From positions 19,785,261 through 19,849,260 of the forward strand of contig NC_003074.8 of assembly GCF_000001735.4 (NCBI RefSeq): a stretch of DNA of 64,000 nt. Direction: 5' to 3'. The notes beneath the pieces were generated by a model, which had not been told where the DNA came from, ran no database searches, and worked only from the letters and a program-made list of their open reading frames with translations. Positions within the stretch are counted from its first letter, which is position 1, and every line of letters starts with the position of its first letter. A program made the position numbers and the translations under genes. This document shows, piece after piece, positions 1-10,500 of the stretch. Source of the DNA: Arabidopsis thaliana. Taxonomy: Eukaryota; Streptophyta; Magnoliopsida; Brassicales; Brassicaceae.

Positions 1-1548
1 CTGAGCCACCTAAAAGAAATGTTGTCTTTTGGTGTTTTCCATCCAAATGAATATATATTTGGTAGTTCTTTAAAAGCTTGTAGCAGTCTCCTTAGACCAG
101 ATTATGGAAGCCAAATACATGGGTTATGCATTAAGTCGGAGTTAGCTGGAAACGCAATTGCAGGCTGTTCGCTCTGTGACATGTATGCTAGATGCGGTTT
201 CCTGAATTCTGCAAGGAGAGTGTTTGATCAGATAGAAAGACCCGATACAGCATCATGGAATGTGATCATTGCTGGACTTGCAAATAATGGTTACGCTGAT
301 GAGGCTGTATCAGTTTTCTCTCAGATGAGGAGTTCTGGTTTTATTCCTGATGCCATCTCCTTGCGTTCTTTGCTTTGTGCTCAGACAAAACCAATGGCTT
401 TGTCTCAAGGAATGCAAATTCACTCTTACATTATCAAGTGGGGTTTCCTGGCAGATCTTACGGTTTGCAACTCTCTGCTTACCATGTACACCTTCTGCTC
501 AGACTTGTATTGTTGTTTTAATTTATTTGAAGATTTCAGAAACAACGCAGATTCTGTTTCTTGGAATACTATTCTGACGGCTTGTTTGCAACACGAACAG
601 CCAGTAGAGATGTTGAGATTGTTTAAGCTGATGCTTGTGTCTGAATGTGAGCCAGATCACATAACTATGGGTAATCTGTTGCGGGGTTGTGTGGAAATCT
701 CATCTCTAAAGTTGGGAAGCCAAGTCCATTGCTATAGTTTGAAAACCGGGTTGGCGCCTGAGCAATTTATAAAAAATGGACTGATTGATATGTATGCCAA
801 GTGTGGATCACTGGGGCAAGCGAGAAGGATTTTTGATTCAATGGATAACAGAGATGTAGTTTCGTGGAGCACCTTGATAGTTGGATATGCACAGTCTGGA
901 TTTGGAGAGGAAGCTCTCATATTGTTCAAGGAAATGAAAAGTGCGGGCATAGAGCCAAATCATGTAACTTTTGTCGGTGTTCTTACTGCCTGTAGTCATG
1001 TTGGGCTGGTGGAAGAAGGCTTGAAACTGTATGCGACCATGCAAACTGAACACGGGATTTCACCAACAAAAGAGCACTGCTCTTGCGTGGTGGACTTACT
1101 GGCTCGTGCTGGCCGTTTAAATGAAGCTGAGAGATTCATCGATGAAATGAAGTTGGAACCTGATGTTGTCGTGTGGAAGACTCTACTGTCTGCATGTAAA
1201 ACCCAAGGAAATGTTCATCTCGCCCAAAAAGCTGCTGAAAATATTCTGAAAATCGATCCTTTCAACTCTACAGCTCATGTATTGCTCTGCAGCATGCATG
1301 CTTCTTCTGGAAATTGGGAAAATGCTGCATTGTTGAGGAGCTCAATGAAAAAGCATGATGTTAAAAAAATTCCAGGACAGAGCTGGATCGAAATTGAGGA
1401 CAAAATTCATATATTCTTTGCTGAGGATATTTTTCATCCAGAGAGGGACGATATATATACAGTCCTGCACAACATCTGGTCGCAGATGCTAGATGAGTGT
1501 AATCCGCAACACAAGAAAAGACTCCAGTTTATCCATGAAACCGGATAA
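1..1548 (+). CDS. PPR protein, E subgroup, 3' part only
   Basis: The reading frame is already open at base 1 and runs without a stop to a TGA-less region ending in TAA at 1546-1548, so the 5' part of the gene lies outside the window; 515 residues are visible. They contain consecutive 35- to 36-residue helical repeats of the P, L and S kinds, with recognisable blocks such as DMYARCG, VSWNTIL, LIDMYAKCG and VSWSTLIVGYAQ. The C-terminus has an E/E+ type extension (GQSWIEI...) and stops without a DYW deaminase domain. Family knowledge: plant PPR proteins of this class bind organellar RNA one base per repeat, and E-type members mostly take part in C-to-U editing in mitochondria or plastids. The N-terminal targeting signal cannot be seen here. 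From memory the locus is At3g53360, intronless, about 768 residues. The specific RNA target is unknown. Confidence 0.93.
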   Translation: MSHLKEMLSFGVFHPNEYIFGSSLKACSSLLRPDYGSQIHGLCIKSELAGNAIAGCSLCDMYARCGFLNSARRVFDQIERPDTASWNVIIAGLANNGYADEAVSVFSQMRSSGFIPDAISLRSLLCAQTKPMALSQGMQIHSYIIKWGFLADLTVCNSLLTMYTFCSDLYCCFNLFEDFRNNADSVSWNTILTACLQHEQPVEMLRLFKLMLVSECEPDHITMGNLLRGCVEISSLKLGSQVHCYSLKTGLAPEQFIKNGLIDMYAKCGSLGQARRIFDSMDNRDVVSWSTLIVGYAQSGFGEEALILFKEMKSAGIEPNHVTFVGVLTACSHVGLVEEGLKLYATMQTEHGISPTKEHCSCVVDLLARAGRLNEAERFIDEMKLEPDVVVWKTLLSACKTQGNVHLAQKAAENILKIDPFNSTAHVLLCSMHASSGNWENAALLRSSMKKHDVKKIPGQSWIEIEDKIHIFFAEDIFHPERDDIYTVLHNIWSQMLDECNPQHKKRLQFIHETG

Positions 1549-2898
1549 ACAAGCATTTAAGTTCCATCTGAGAGAAGCACAGAAAAATGCCATTGTGGCT
1601 ACTCTGTAAGTTGCATCTTCTTCCTTCTTGATCTTGATATCGTGTTTCATCTTGTTTGCTTGCTTAGATAAATGCTGTCAATAGATATCTTGCCTTTTCC
1701 TTTTCTGCAGTCTGTTGTCATGAGATTGACGCAGCGTACATAGTTGCCAGCGTGTCTATTAAATAAGGCATTTGATGAGGTATTATTTCACTTGATTGTA
1801 ACAAAATCTTGTTCTGTTTAATATTTTTGGTTACCTATTGAGTAATACTGAAGGACGGTTTACTTATTGCTGCAGAAATGATGACAAATTTCAAGAATCT
1901 CAATGTTTTTTTCTCTCTTGCTATTTTCAAATTGGAACTGTAGGATGAACTGGTTACCACATTGGGTTGCTACAGACAAGCGGGATGGGCAACAAATGCA
2001 GTGCTATACAAACTACGAAAAGAGGATACATCTCAACTTATCTGATGAGTACAACAAATTTGAGTTAAGATGATTTGAAGAAGGCCATGAAGCAAAACTA
2101 TCTGCTGGGTATGTCTTGAATCGCTTCCCCTAAACTGTAATCTTATCAAACCGCTGAAATTGTGATGTTTTAGGTTGCTAAACAGTATTGTAGGGATGAG
2201 TTGATTCAATTTCCTTGAGATTGGCTGTTTTGAGATGTTGGATTCCTTGTTGATTTTCCAGGTATGAACATGTAAAAGCTCCAGACTCCTTGAGTCTCGT
2301 AGAAGTGACGACGCAACTTCTTTCTTCTTATATGTCTAGAAATGGATCAAACACTGGACTAAGAATCCGGAAATCGTATCGCAAAACGAATCAAAACGAT
2401 GAAAGTTTTAGTCTCTTATACATCTGTGATTATTGAGCTAATAAAACAACTTGATACGAAACAATCATGGGACGTCAATGATAGTTTAGTTGATGGATCT
2501 GTTTGTAAAAATCAAATATTGACTCTCTTTGCGTCTTGATTCTGTGAATATACACATCTTGTCTCTATAGCTATTCGGTTTAGCAAAAGCAGGATTGGTA
2601 GCGCCGTAACAATGGAACCAAGTAACATCTAAATAGTAAATAAGTTAAATGATATTGAAGATGAGAATTTGTAGCAAAGATGATGTGAGAGACTCTACAG
2701 TAGCAACCAAATGTGTGTATGAAGGAAAAACAAGTCAGACCAAAACAATAGTCTACACTCTCCATGTGAAATCATACAGGACTCAAGATAATCCTCATGA
2801 CAGAAGTAAAGGAAGAAAAAACCCGCAAGGGTGAAATTTGGTAACCGAACAAAAACCGCTTTGAAGGAGGCACAAGTGAAGGAAGCTTAAGCTGGCTT
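1549..2898. other. Spacer with possible spliced 3' UTR
   Basis: This holds the 3' flank of the PPR gene and the 3' flank of the convergent S1FA gene. On the plus strand several intron-like boundaries follow one another: a GTAAGT donor near 1607, a CTGCAG acceptor near 1710, a TGCAG acceptor near 1876, a TGTAG acceptor at 1943, a GGGTATGT donor at 2109 and a TTTTCCAG acceptor at 2261. They could be introns in a long 3' UTR or remains of another gene. No intact long ORF is present. Confidence 0.45.
1945..2436 (+). pseudogene. Possible decayed or non-coding spliced ORF
   Basis: A frame from ATG at 1945 gives 43 codons ending in FELR followed by TGA. The same frame continues as FEEGHEAKLSAG to a donor at 2109. 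It then resumes in phase after an acceptor at 2261 as YEHVKAPDSLSL and runs to TGA at 2434-2436. One in-frame stop between two plausible coding blocks joined by a good intron suggests a gene remnant, but chance open frame in a 3' UTR is equally possible. I do not recognise the product. Confidence 0.2.
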
Positions 2899-3477
2899 TT
2901 ATTCTCCAGGGACAGGGACTCCTTGCTTTAGCTTCTCCCGCTTGAGCTTCTTTTTGGAAACGGGCTTCTTCTTCCTTGGAGGTAGGTTCTTCTGAGCATA
3001 AACGTAAAGCACGTAGTTGGCGATTAGGAACACAAGAAGCGGACCTCCAACAACAAGCAGCACGATTAATCCCGGGTTCAATCCCTTGGCTTCAGCAGCC
3101 GCCTATGAAATTCAGACCAATGTATGCATAAATGATACCAAACATAGAAAACAACAATCTAGGACCAAGCAAACATGTATACTGAATGAGATTATTGCAA
3201 AGCGTGCAATGTTGTCCAGCAATGCATGCAAATGATTATTTTTTTCTATTCCTCTAAAAAGCTAAGACATCACATAATTTCCTTAGATCATTAACAAAAT
3301 AGCCCACAAATCACGAATCCAACCCTTAAGAAATCGATTGCACATTCCGGGATCGCAGAAGAGGAGCTATTATGGTAAAATCATCTCGATTTCAACGGAG
3401 ATACCGTTAAATTCTACAAAAGGTGAAAGTATAGAGAAGATTGACGGTACCTTTCCGGCAAAATCTTCGCCGTCCAT
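2899..3477 (-). CDS. S1FA3: S1FA-like small basic protein (S1FA3)
   Basis: Two exons: 3477-3451 (9 codons, MDGEDFAGK) and 3102-2899, joined by a GT-AG intron at 3450-3103. The product is 76 residues. It has a short acidic start, an Ala/Glu/Lys stretch, a strongly hydrophobic segment of about 22 residues ([20 protein letters not shown]) and a Lys/Arg-rich tail ([15 protein letters not shown]). S1FA was named in spinach as a factor binding a negative element of the RPS1 promoter, and the basic tail serves as nuclear signal and DNA-binding region. What is seen here fits a small single-pass membrane protein at least as well. The start is fixed by the only ATG in phase with the intron. Neighbours are unrelated: a convergent PPR gene and a co-oriented receptor kinase. 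Confidence 0.9.
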
Positions 3478-3943
3478 GATTACGATCCAAAATATACGTG
3501 AGATCAGCTCCAGTAACGTACTAATGGTAGGAAGAGAGGAGGAAAGGAAACGAGGATCTGTTTTCGACACAGAGATTAATAAGACGCAAACAAACTCACA
3601 CAGAGATAATATACACACGTGTTTTATCCACTACATCGCCACTTTCACTAATCCATAAATATTATTTTGGACCCCTTACTTTTTAGGTATTTCGATTTCA
3701 ATCCGTATCTTTTGTTTTGCTAGGTTAGGCCCGTATTATATCTACCAAAACTAAGGTTGTTTGATCTGGTTTTAGTTCAGCTTGGGTATGGATTGGTTTG
3801 TCCCGATGTTTTAATGGCTTTCTAAGAAACCAATTTTGTGTTCTTATCTTACATACATTGAAATAACAAAAATGAATTGAATATTACAAAAATCAAATAA
3901 TCAAACACACAAAACACATCTGTTTGGTTCAACTCCAATATAT
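3478..3943. other. Short spacer between S1FA3 and LecRK
   Basis: Contains the 5' leader and promoter of S1FA3 (minus strand) and the 3' UTR of the receptor kinase. An ORF on the plus strand covering 3338-3658 is antisense to the S1FA3 intron and leader and has no coding character. Nothing else seen. Confidence 0.6.
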
Positions 3944-6091
3944 CTATACCAAATGGTCATCGTCGCTTCGAATGATAACGTTATGTTCGGGCACCGACCA
4001 CGAAGACGATCGACTAGAGTTCAAAGCCACGGTATTACAATCAGAGAGAGTATCTTGCAAACTCAGCAACAAATGCGAAGTGCTAAAACTCATGGTGGGT
4101 CTAGACTTAGGCACAACCGGTACATCAGCCTCACCAATCAGCATTTGCACCACTGACCTCATAGTGGGCCTAAATGCTGGATCCGGATGCGAACAAGCCA
4201 AGCCCACAACCAAGACCCGCCACATCTCACCTTCATCAAACTTACCTTCAAGCCTAGAATCAGCAGCTGCAGAAACTTTCCCTTCTTTATACAAACCCCA
4301 CACCCATTCTACTAAATTCGGATTCACCCCAACATTATGTCTTTGCACATTTAAGTCCTTCTCAATCGGTCTTCTTCCACTAACCACTTCCAAAACCACC
4401 GCTCCGTAACTAAACACATCCGTCTTCTCCGAAGCACGACCCGTCAGAAGATACTCCGGCGCTAAATATCCCATCGTCCCGGCGGCAACAGTTGCTTCCG
4501 GCGACTTATCATGCTCAATCTGTCTCGCCAATCCGAAATCTCCAAGCTTGGCATTAAAACTCTCATCTAACATTATATTACTACTCTTAACATCTCTATG
4601 AATCACCTGATTCTCACACTCTCTATGTAAATAAGCTAAAGCAGATGCAACACCAAGCAAGATCTTTTTCCGATGATCCCACGGTAACGTGAATCGTGAC
4701 TCAAACAAAGCTTTATCAAGCGAACCATTAGGCATTAGATCGTAGACTAACAAAATCTCACCTTTCTCGTGACACCATCCTTGTAATCTCACGAGGTTTC
4801 TGTGTCTTAAGCTTCCGATTATTGATAGTTCAGATAAAAACTCGTTCTTTTTGTCTTGTGAGCTATGGCTGCATCGTTTGACGGCGACGATGTCTCCGGT
4901 CTCCGGTAATATTCCTCTGTATACGACTCCGAAGGCTCCATGTCCGATGATACGACTCTCGTTGAAGTTCTTTGTGCCGGCTTTGAGTTCTTTATAGCTG
5001 AACTCTTTCGGAGCTTTGATGATTTCAGATGCGAATGAATCAGATCTCTCGACACGTTTGAACTTTTTGGAGTAAACCCAGAATAAAGCTCCGGCGAATA
5101 GTGCTAAGAAGAAAGCTCCGGCGGTTACTACTCCGGCGATTGTTCCGGGATTCTCTTTGCAGAAACGGCTGTGGCAAGACGACGACGACGAAGTTTTTAA
5201 TTGAGTGTTGCTTGAGATCGGAATCGCTGAAGACGACGGTTGTGACGCCAACGGCGGCGGAGATTTCACCGAATTAGCTTTCGGATTCATCAAATTAGCC
5301 CGAGGAGGAGGTGACCCGGATCCGGATCCGAGACTCGACCCGAATGATGAACTGAAGCTCCACCATTCGATACTGTGAATCTCTGTACTTCCCTGAGTTG
5401 ACCCGGAGAATCCAACGAACATGAAATCGTTCACGTATCGATCTAAATCGAGAGGGAAAGACAAAATTGGAACTTTCGGTTTCAGATTTGAGTAAGAGAC
5501 TGATACGTTGAAGACCCGAGTCAATCCGTCGTATTCGATCCATGAATTGATGGTGTTGCCGCTCTTGAGATCGATGTTTACGGTGCCAAGATCACCGGAA
5601 ACAGAGGAAACTACGCCATTTACGTCGAATCCAACATGGTTACTGTTAATGTCCTTGAAATCTACATCCATTAAAGTATCGAATTCGACGGCGACAAATT
5701 TTGAACCGGAACCGTTTGGACCGGTTAGACCAAGAGAGCCACCAGCGATGCCGATTGAGTTTGCGTCGGGAGAGATGACGAAAGCGAGACCACCGCCGAT
5801 GGAAGAAGGGTTGACATTGGTTATAGAGAAGGAGAAAAAAGAAGAGAAGCTTGTCGGAAAGTGAGTTCCAGGTTGTCGGAATCTGATTGGGTTAGAGTAT
5901 AAGACTTTTCCGGCGCCGGAATTAGGTACAGAGAGGTCACGTGTGAGGCCAACGATTCCATTGCTTAAACGTGCATCACCGAGGAGTTTGAGGTTGCTTA
6001 TGGCTAGCGTGGAGAAATCAAACTGTGTCGTCGTAGCTCCATTGAAGAAACAGAGCAAGATTGAAATGAAGAAGGAGAGAAAGAGAGACAT
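3944..6091 (-). CDS. LECRK81: L-type lectin receptor-like kinase, clade VIII (LecRK-VIII.1)
   Basis: Intronless ORF of 715 residues. Residues 1-22 form a signal peptide. About 23-250 is a legume-lectin domain with the conserved strands VAVEFDT (133-139) and NHVGFDVN (151-158) that carry metal-binding residues in sugar-binding lectins. A Ser/Pro/Gly-rich stalk (250-312) follows, then a single membrane helix (about 316-341). A Ser/Thr kinase domain (about 378-655) has the glycine loop GHGAFGVV (383-390), Lys405 in VAVK, HRD (498-500), DFG (518-520) and APE (544-546). All catalytic residues are present, and the HRD arginine marks an RD kinase. Family knowledge: these are plasma-membrane receptors with roles in immunity and development; the ligand of this one is not evident. 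The compact intronless gene is usual for the family. It is divergent from the WD40 gene, with 1.4 kb between start codons. Confidence 0.95.
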   Translation of the reverse strand: MSLFLSFFISILLCFFNGATTTQFDFSTLAISNLKLLGDARLSNGIVGLTRDLSVPNSGAGKVLYSNPIRFRQPGTHFPTSFSSFFSFSITNVNPSSIGGGLAFVISPDANSIGIAGGSLGLTGPNGSGSKFVAVEFDTLMDVDFKDINSNHVGFDVNGVVSSVSGDLGTVNIDLKSGNTINSWIEYDGLTRVFNVSVSYSNLKPKVPILSFPLDLDRYVNDFMFVGFSGSTQGSTEIHSIEWWSFSSSFGSSLGSGSGSPPPRANLMNPKANSVKSPPPLASQPSSSAIPISSNTQLKTSSSSSCHSRFCKENPGTIAGVVTAGAFFLALFAGALFWVYSKKFKRVERSDSFASEIIKAPKEFSYKELKAGTKNFNESRIIGHGAFGVVYRGILPETGDIVAVKRCSHSSQDKKNEFLSELSIIGSLRHRNLVRLQGWCHEKGEILLVYDLMPNGSLDKALFESRFTLPWDHRKKILLGVASALAYLHRECENQVIHRDVKSSNIMLDESFNAKLGDFGLARQIEHDKSPEATVAAGTMGYLAPEYLLTGRASEKTDVFSYGAVVLEVVSGRRPIEKDLNVQRHNVGVNPNLVEWVWGLYKEGKVSAAADSRLEGKFDEGEMWRVLVVGLACSHPDPAFRPTMRSVVQMLIGEADVPVVPKSRPTMSFSTSHLLLSLQDTLSDCNTVALNSSRSSSWSVPEHNVIIRSDDDHLV

Positions 6092-7520
6092 TAATGATCA
6101 GTTGAAGAAATGTTTTTTCAGAGAAGGGCCATTGGAGAAGAAGAAGAAAGAATCTTAATTTGAGAGATTGAGAAAGAGAGATTTGATGAAAGTCACGGGT
6201 AGTGTATTGGGGCAATACTTTGCTTGGAGTAAAGTAAAGCAGAGGAAGAGACAAAGAATAATATGGAGAGAGCAAAAGAGAATCCAAAGCGACAACGAAT
6301 GAAGTCAGACAAGTGGATAGAGAGATGTGTAACGCCACGTGGGTTTTTCCAACGGCTATATGTCTTTTTGTCTGAAAGTTTTTTTTTTCTATGGAGAAAA
6401 TGTTATGATGTATCGAAGTGACTTTTGTTGTTCTGATTTTCTCACGTCTAACAAATAACTACATGCATGTAACGGTCGTAGCACTTATCATCTTTCTTTA
6501 TTTATTCTTGTCGTGGTCGTGGTCGTTGGTTGAAAGGTAAAAGACGCACCAGAAAAAAGTATCCAAAACTTTTTGGCTAATTGTCGTACCAAGAACATTA
6601 ACACAAATCATCGTCACTGGATTCTCTAGAGTTTCCAAGACATCAATTAGGGGTGAGAATAAAACCTCATCAAATCAAATTATGGATGGGATGGGGTTCG
6701 AATTAAAACTGATGTTAACCAAACAAAACTGAATTTCTTCTAAGTGAACTATACCAAGTTTTATTTTAACTAAAACGGTAATAACTCGTCTGTTTTTTTT
6801 CTTTTTCTTTTCGACCGGTAATAACTCGTCTTCTAGAATCAAATCACATTAAAGAAAATACATTTATGTCATGTACACTGAACCAAAACCAATTCCATAT
6901 TTGGATAATTTGATTTAAGGCCTGCTTTCACAAAAATAATCCAAAAAAAAACTTGAATGCTAGGCCTATTATGAAGAAAACTACTTTAGTTTCTAAGCTG
7001 AAAGGCCGTTACTTCATTGGTCATCAATTGATACATAATGGGCTTGAAAGTGGGCCTGAATTGGTCTATGACGTCAACCCACGTGATCTATGCGTGTATC
7101 TTGATTATTAAAAAACCCGAAACCGAAATAACCAACCCGACCCATCTGATCACCATCCGTTAAAATCTTTCTTACGAGAATCTTCACCGTTGATTGCAAT
7201 GACTTTTTAAAAGCTTCCGAGTCAAAGCTTTGATAATCATAATATGTTGCGAGAAACAAGTAGTTGCATCATAATAACCCCTTTTGATTCGGTAAGCCAT
7301 TAGAGACCTCAGAAGAAGAGAAGTTTTTGATTCTTCGTCGAGACTTTACTCGATTTTGCATCGAAGAAGAGAGGAAGAAGAAGAAGAAAAAGTGAAAAAT
7401 TTCTGGGTTTCGATTTTGGGTGAGAGATAACAAACCCTAGGTGTTGTGTAAATCGTGATCACATATATGCTTTTTGAGTCGACGATTAGAGAAGACGAAG
7501 AAGAGTAGCAAGCAAACACT
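6092..7520. promoter_or_regulatory. Divergent promoter region, LecRK / WD40
   Basis: Spacer between two outward-facing genes. It contains a G-box (CACGTG) at about 6337-6342 close to the LecRK leader. At 7069-7085 a full TGACGTCA element lies 3 bases from a second CACGTG, about 440 bases before the WD40 start codon. A 13-codon upstream ORF (7467-7508) ends 12 bases before the WD40 ATG. The rest is AT-rich with no coding signal. Confidence 0.5.
7069..7085. promoter_or_regulatory. Composite TGACGTCA / CACGTG bZIP-type element
   Basis: Palindromic TGACGTCA at 7069-7076 is followed after three bases by palindromic CACGTG at 7080-7085. Both are classic plant bZIP sites (C-box/TGA and G-box); the G-box is also bound by bHLH factors. 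The position suits the proximal promoter of the WD40 gene. Function is inferred from motif identity only. Confidence 0.45.
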
Positions 7521-10500
7521 ATGATGAACACTTCTAATGGAATGATATCAGCGCCATCTTCGTCGTCTTCACCGGCGGCGAATCCTCAGTCGCCGGGAAT
7601 TAAGACTTATTTCAAGACGCCTGAAGGGAAGTATAAGCTTCACTACGAGAAAACGCATTCCTCTGGTCTCCTTCATTACGCACATGGCAAAACTGTTACT
7701 CAGGTAAAGATCAAATTTTTATATTTGGGTTTAATAGTTTGATTCGTCATTAGGATTTCTAATCATTCAAATCGGCAATTTCAGAGAATTAGTATCGATG
7801 GTTAAATTTTTGTTAGTGAAATTTTGCATTTTGATGCACTAGTTGGTTAGCTGATCAATCGATTTGAATAGCATTGCTTTCCAATGATGGAATTTGGAAA
7901 TTTTCGTTTTCAGGTAACTATAGCTCAGCTTAAGGAAAGAGCTGCTCCTTCGACTCCAACTGGTACTTCGTCGGGTTATAGTGCTAGTAGCGGGTTTCGT
8001 TCAGCAACAGCGAGGTTGCTAGGAACTGGAAATGGGAGCCGTGCGCTTAGTTTTGTTGGAGGTAATGGTGGCGGTAAAAGTGTGAGTACAAGTTCAAGAA
8101 TTAGTGGCTCCTTCGCTGCTTCTAATTCTAATACTTCGATGACAAATACGAATTTTGATGGGAAAGGAACTTACTTGGTCTTCAATGTGAGTGATGCTAT
8201 TTTTATCTGTGACTTGAACTCACAAGAAAAGGTAATTTCTTCTTTTCTTTGTTTTCCTTTTAGTGATTTGGCTGTAATGTTCTGTTTTTTGTTTTGTTTT
8301 GGAAGTAATGGTTTAGGAAACTTCTTTGATGTAGGATCCAGTAAAGTCTATCCATTTCAGTAATTCAAACCCTATGTGTCATGCTTTTGATCCGGATGCT
8401 AAGGATGGGCATGACTTACTTATTGGGCTGAATTCTGGGGATGGTAATGTAGAAATTTGAGCTTACCGTTTTCACCGCTGATCTAGATGCCTTGTCTCAT
8501 GGATTTATTTTGTTATGATGTGTTATTGTAGTGTACACAGTATCACTGAGACAGCAGTTACAGGACGTCTCTAAGAAGCTAGTTGGTGCTCTGCATTATA
8601 ACAAGGACGGTTCTGTGAATAACAGGCAAGAGTTTATCTTTTTCCGTGTATCTTTAATTTTCCTTCCATCTTTTTCCTTTACTATTATTTGTTAGTGAAA
8701 CTTGAAGAATTGATTCCACTGGTTCAAGTGATTCCGCTTTCATGTCTTGGATTGAGCTAGTGAAACTTGAAGAATTGATTCCACTGGTTCACAATACTTC
8801 ACATTTACTTTGTCTAAGGATCTCTATGTGTTCTTCGTTTGTGCTTGTGCTAGTATTTATGTCAGCGTAACAAATTTATATAAGTTTCTGTCATTGTAAT
8901 AGATTGTGTTCTAGGAAACTCTCAGTGACAGTAGATTAGTTAAATTATAACAGAACAGTATGTTTCCTTAGAGGAGTTCGTTTTTAAGTAGGTTAAGTTG
9001 AAACATGAATCAATTTTGGCGTCATGACTCTTGCCTTCTCTAAGTTTAAAATAAAGTTTGTTGCTTTGTAACAGTCGTTGCACTAGTATTTCTTGGGTGC
9101 CTGGAGGTGATGGAGCATTTGTCGTTGCTCATGCCGATGGCAATTTGTATGTGTATGAGAAGGCAAGCTCAGATATCAGAATTTGTTTTCTTGCATATGA
9201 CTTTTAAGTTGCCTGATTTTGTCTAATCCCTGATCCTGATTAATTTAACTTAATAGAACAAAGATGGTGCCACTGAATCAACATTTCCTGCTATAAGAGA
9301 TCCTACACAATTTTCAGTTGACAAGGCAAAATATAGCAAGGTATGTGAGTATGCAACCATTTCAATTGATCCTTATATAGGTGCGGGAAGCACATGGTAC
9401 ATGCATATCCTCTACTAGTATCATCATTTGCTAGTGGTTATAAGAAATTATTGTATTACATACTTTCTTTTCTATCTTTGAGCATATTTTGATGTACTAT
9501 TGTTTATTCATATGAGTATTCATGCAGAGTAATCCTGTTGCGAGATGGCATATATGTCAAGGTTCAATTAACAGCATTGCATTCTCAAATGATGGGGCAC
9601 ACTTGGCAACTGTTGGAAGAGATGGTAAGATGCGTCTATTATGTCGTGTGTTCTTTTTCTTTCTCTATGTATTTCTTTACTAAGCAGTAAACTTTTTTAC
9701 CATTCACAGGCTATCTTCGCATTTTTGACTTCTTAACCCAGAAGCTAGTATGTGGTGGAAAAAGTTATTATGGTGCTCTGCTGTGCTGTTCTTGGAGGTG
9801 ATGGGTTATAATTCCTTTGGCAACTTTTCTTATAATTGAATTTACAAAAGTTGTCTTAAATAGATACCAGTGTTGTGAGCATATCACCCCCGTATGATAC
9901 TGTTTATTGACATTGTGATTGTATTGACACTGACAGTATGGATGGAAAGTACATTTTGACTGGAGGTGAAGATGATTTAGTTCAAGTGTGGAGTATGGAG
10001 GATCGGAAAGTTGTGGCGTGGGGTGAGGGACATAATTCGTGGGTAAGGTTCTTGATGTCAATAAGATTTCTTTTATTTAACTTACACAGCACTTGACTCA
10101 TGTCGGAATGGTTGCTCTCAGGTAAGTGGAGTAGCGTTTGATTCCAATTGGTCGTCACCAAACTCGGATGGGTCAGGAGAGCATGTCATGTACCGTTTTG
10201 GATCAGTTGGTCAGGTATTTCTTCATACCTTGACCCATTTTGCTGGTAGTCCTTTGCATTACCAAAGAACTGAAATGTGTTTAAACTACGGGAGTTGTGC
10301 GTAGCGTATCTATATTGCTTGATTGGCTTTATCATTCAACCAGTGATCTCATTTTCTTATCATTTTAATGATGAGGAAAAGGAAAAAGACAATATTTTAT
10401 AGGAGATAGGTTCTTAGGATGATCAGAAAATAAGGGGAAATCGTAGTAGTGTAGTTTCATATGGTCTGATAAAGATTCGTTAGCATATCAAATTGTAGAT

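Noticed and set aside
3924-4409. 161-codon plus-strand ORF across the lectin kinase gene
   Set aside because: It is antisense to the kinase domain, and its composition follows from the reverse complement of a GC-rich coding exon. No start context, splice signal or domain.
7884-8363. 159-codon ORF taken as a single exon of the WD40 gene
   Set aside because: It reads through a good GTAATT donor at 8232 into intron sequence; the spliced model with exon 7914-8231 preserves the frame through all later exons.
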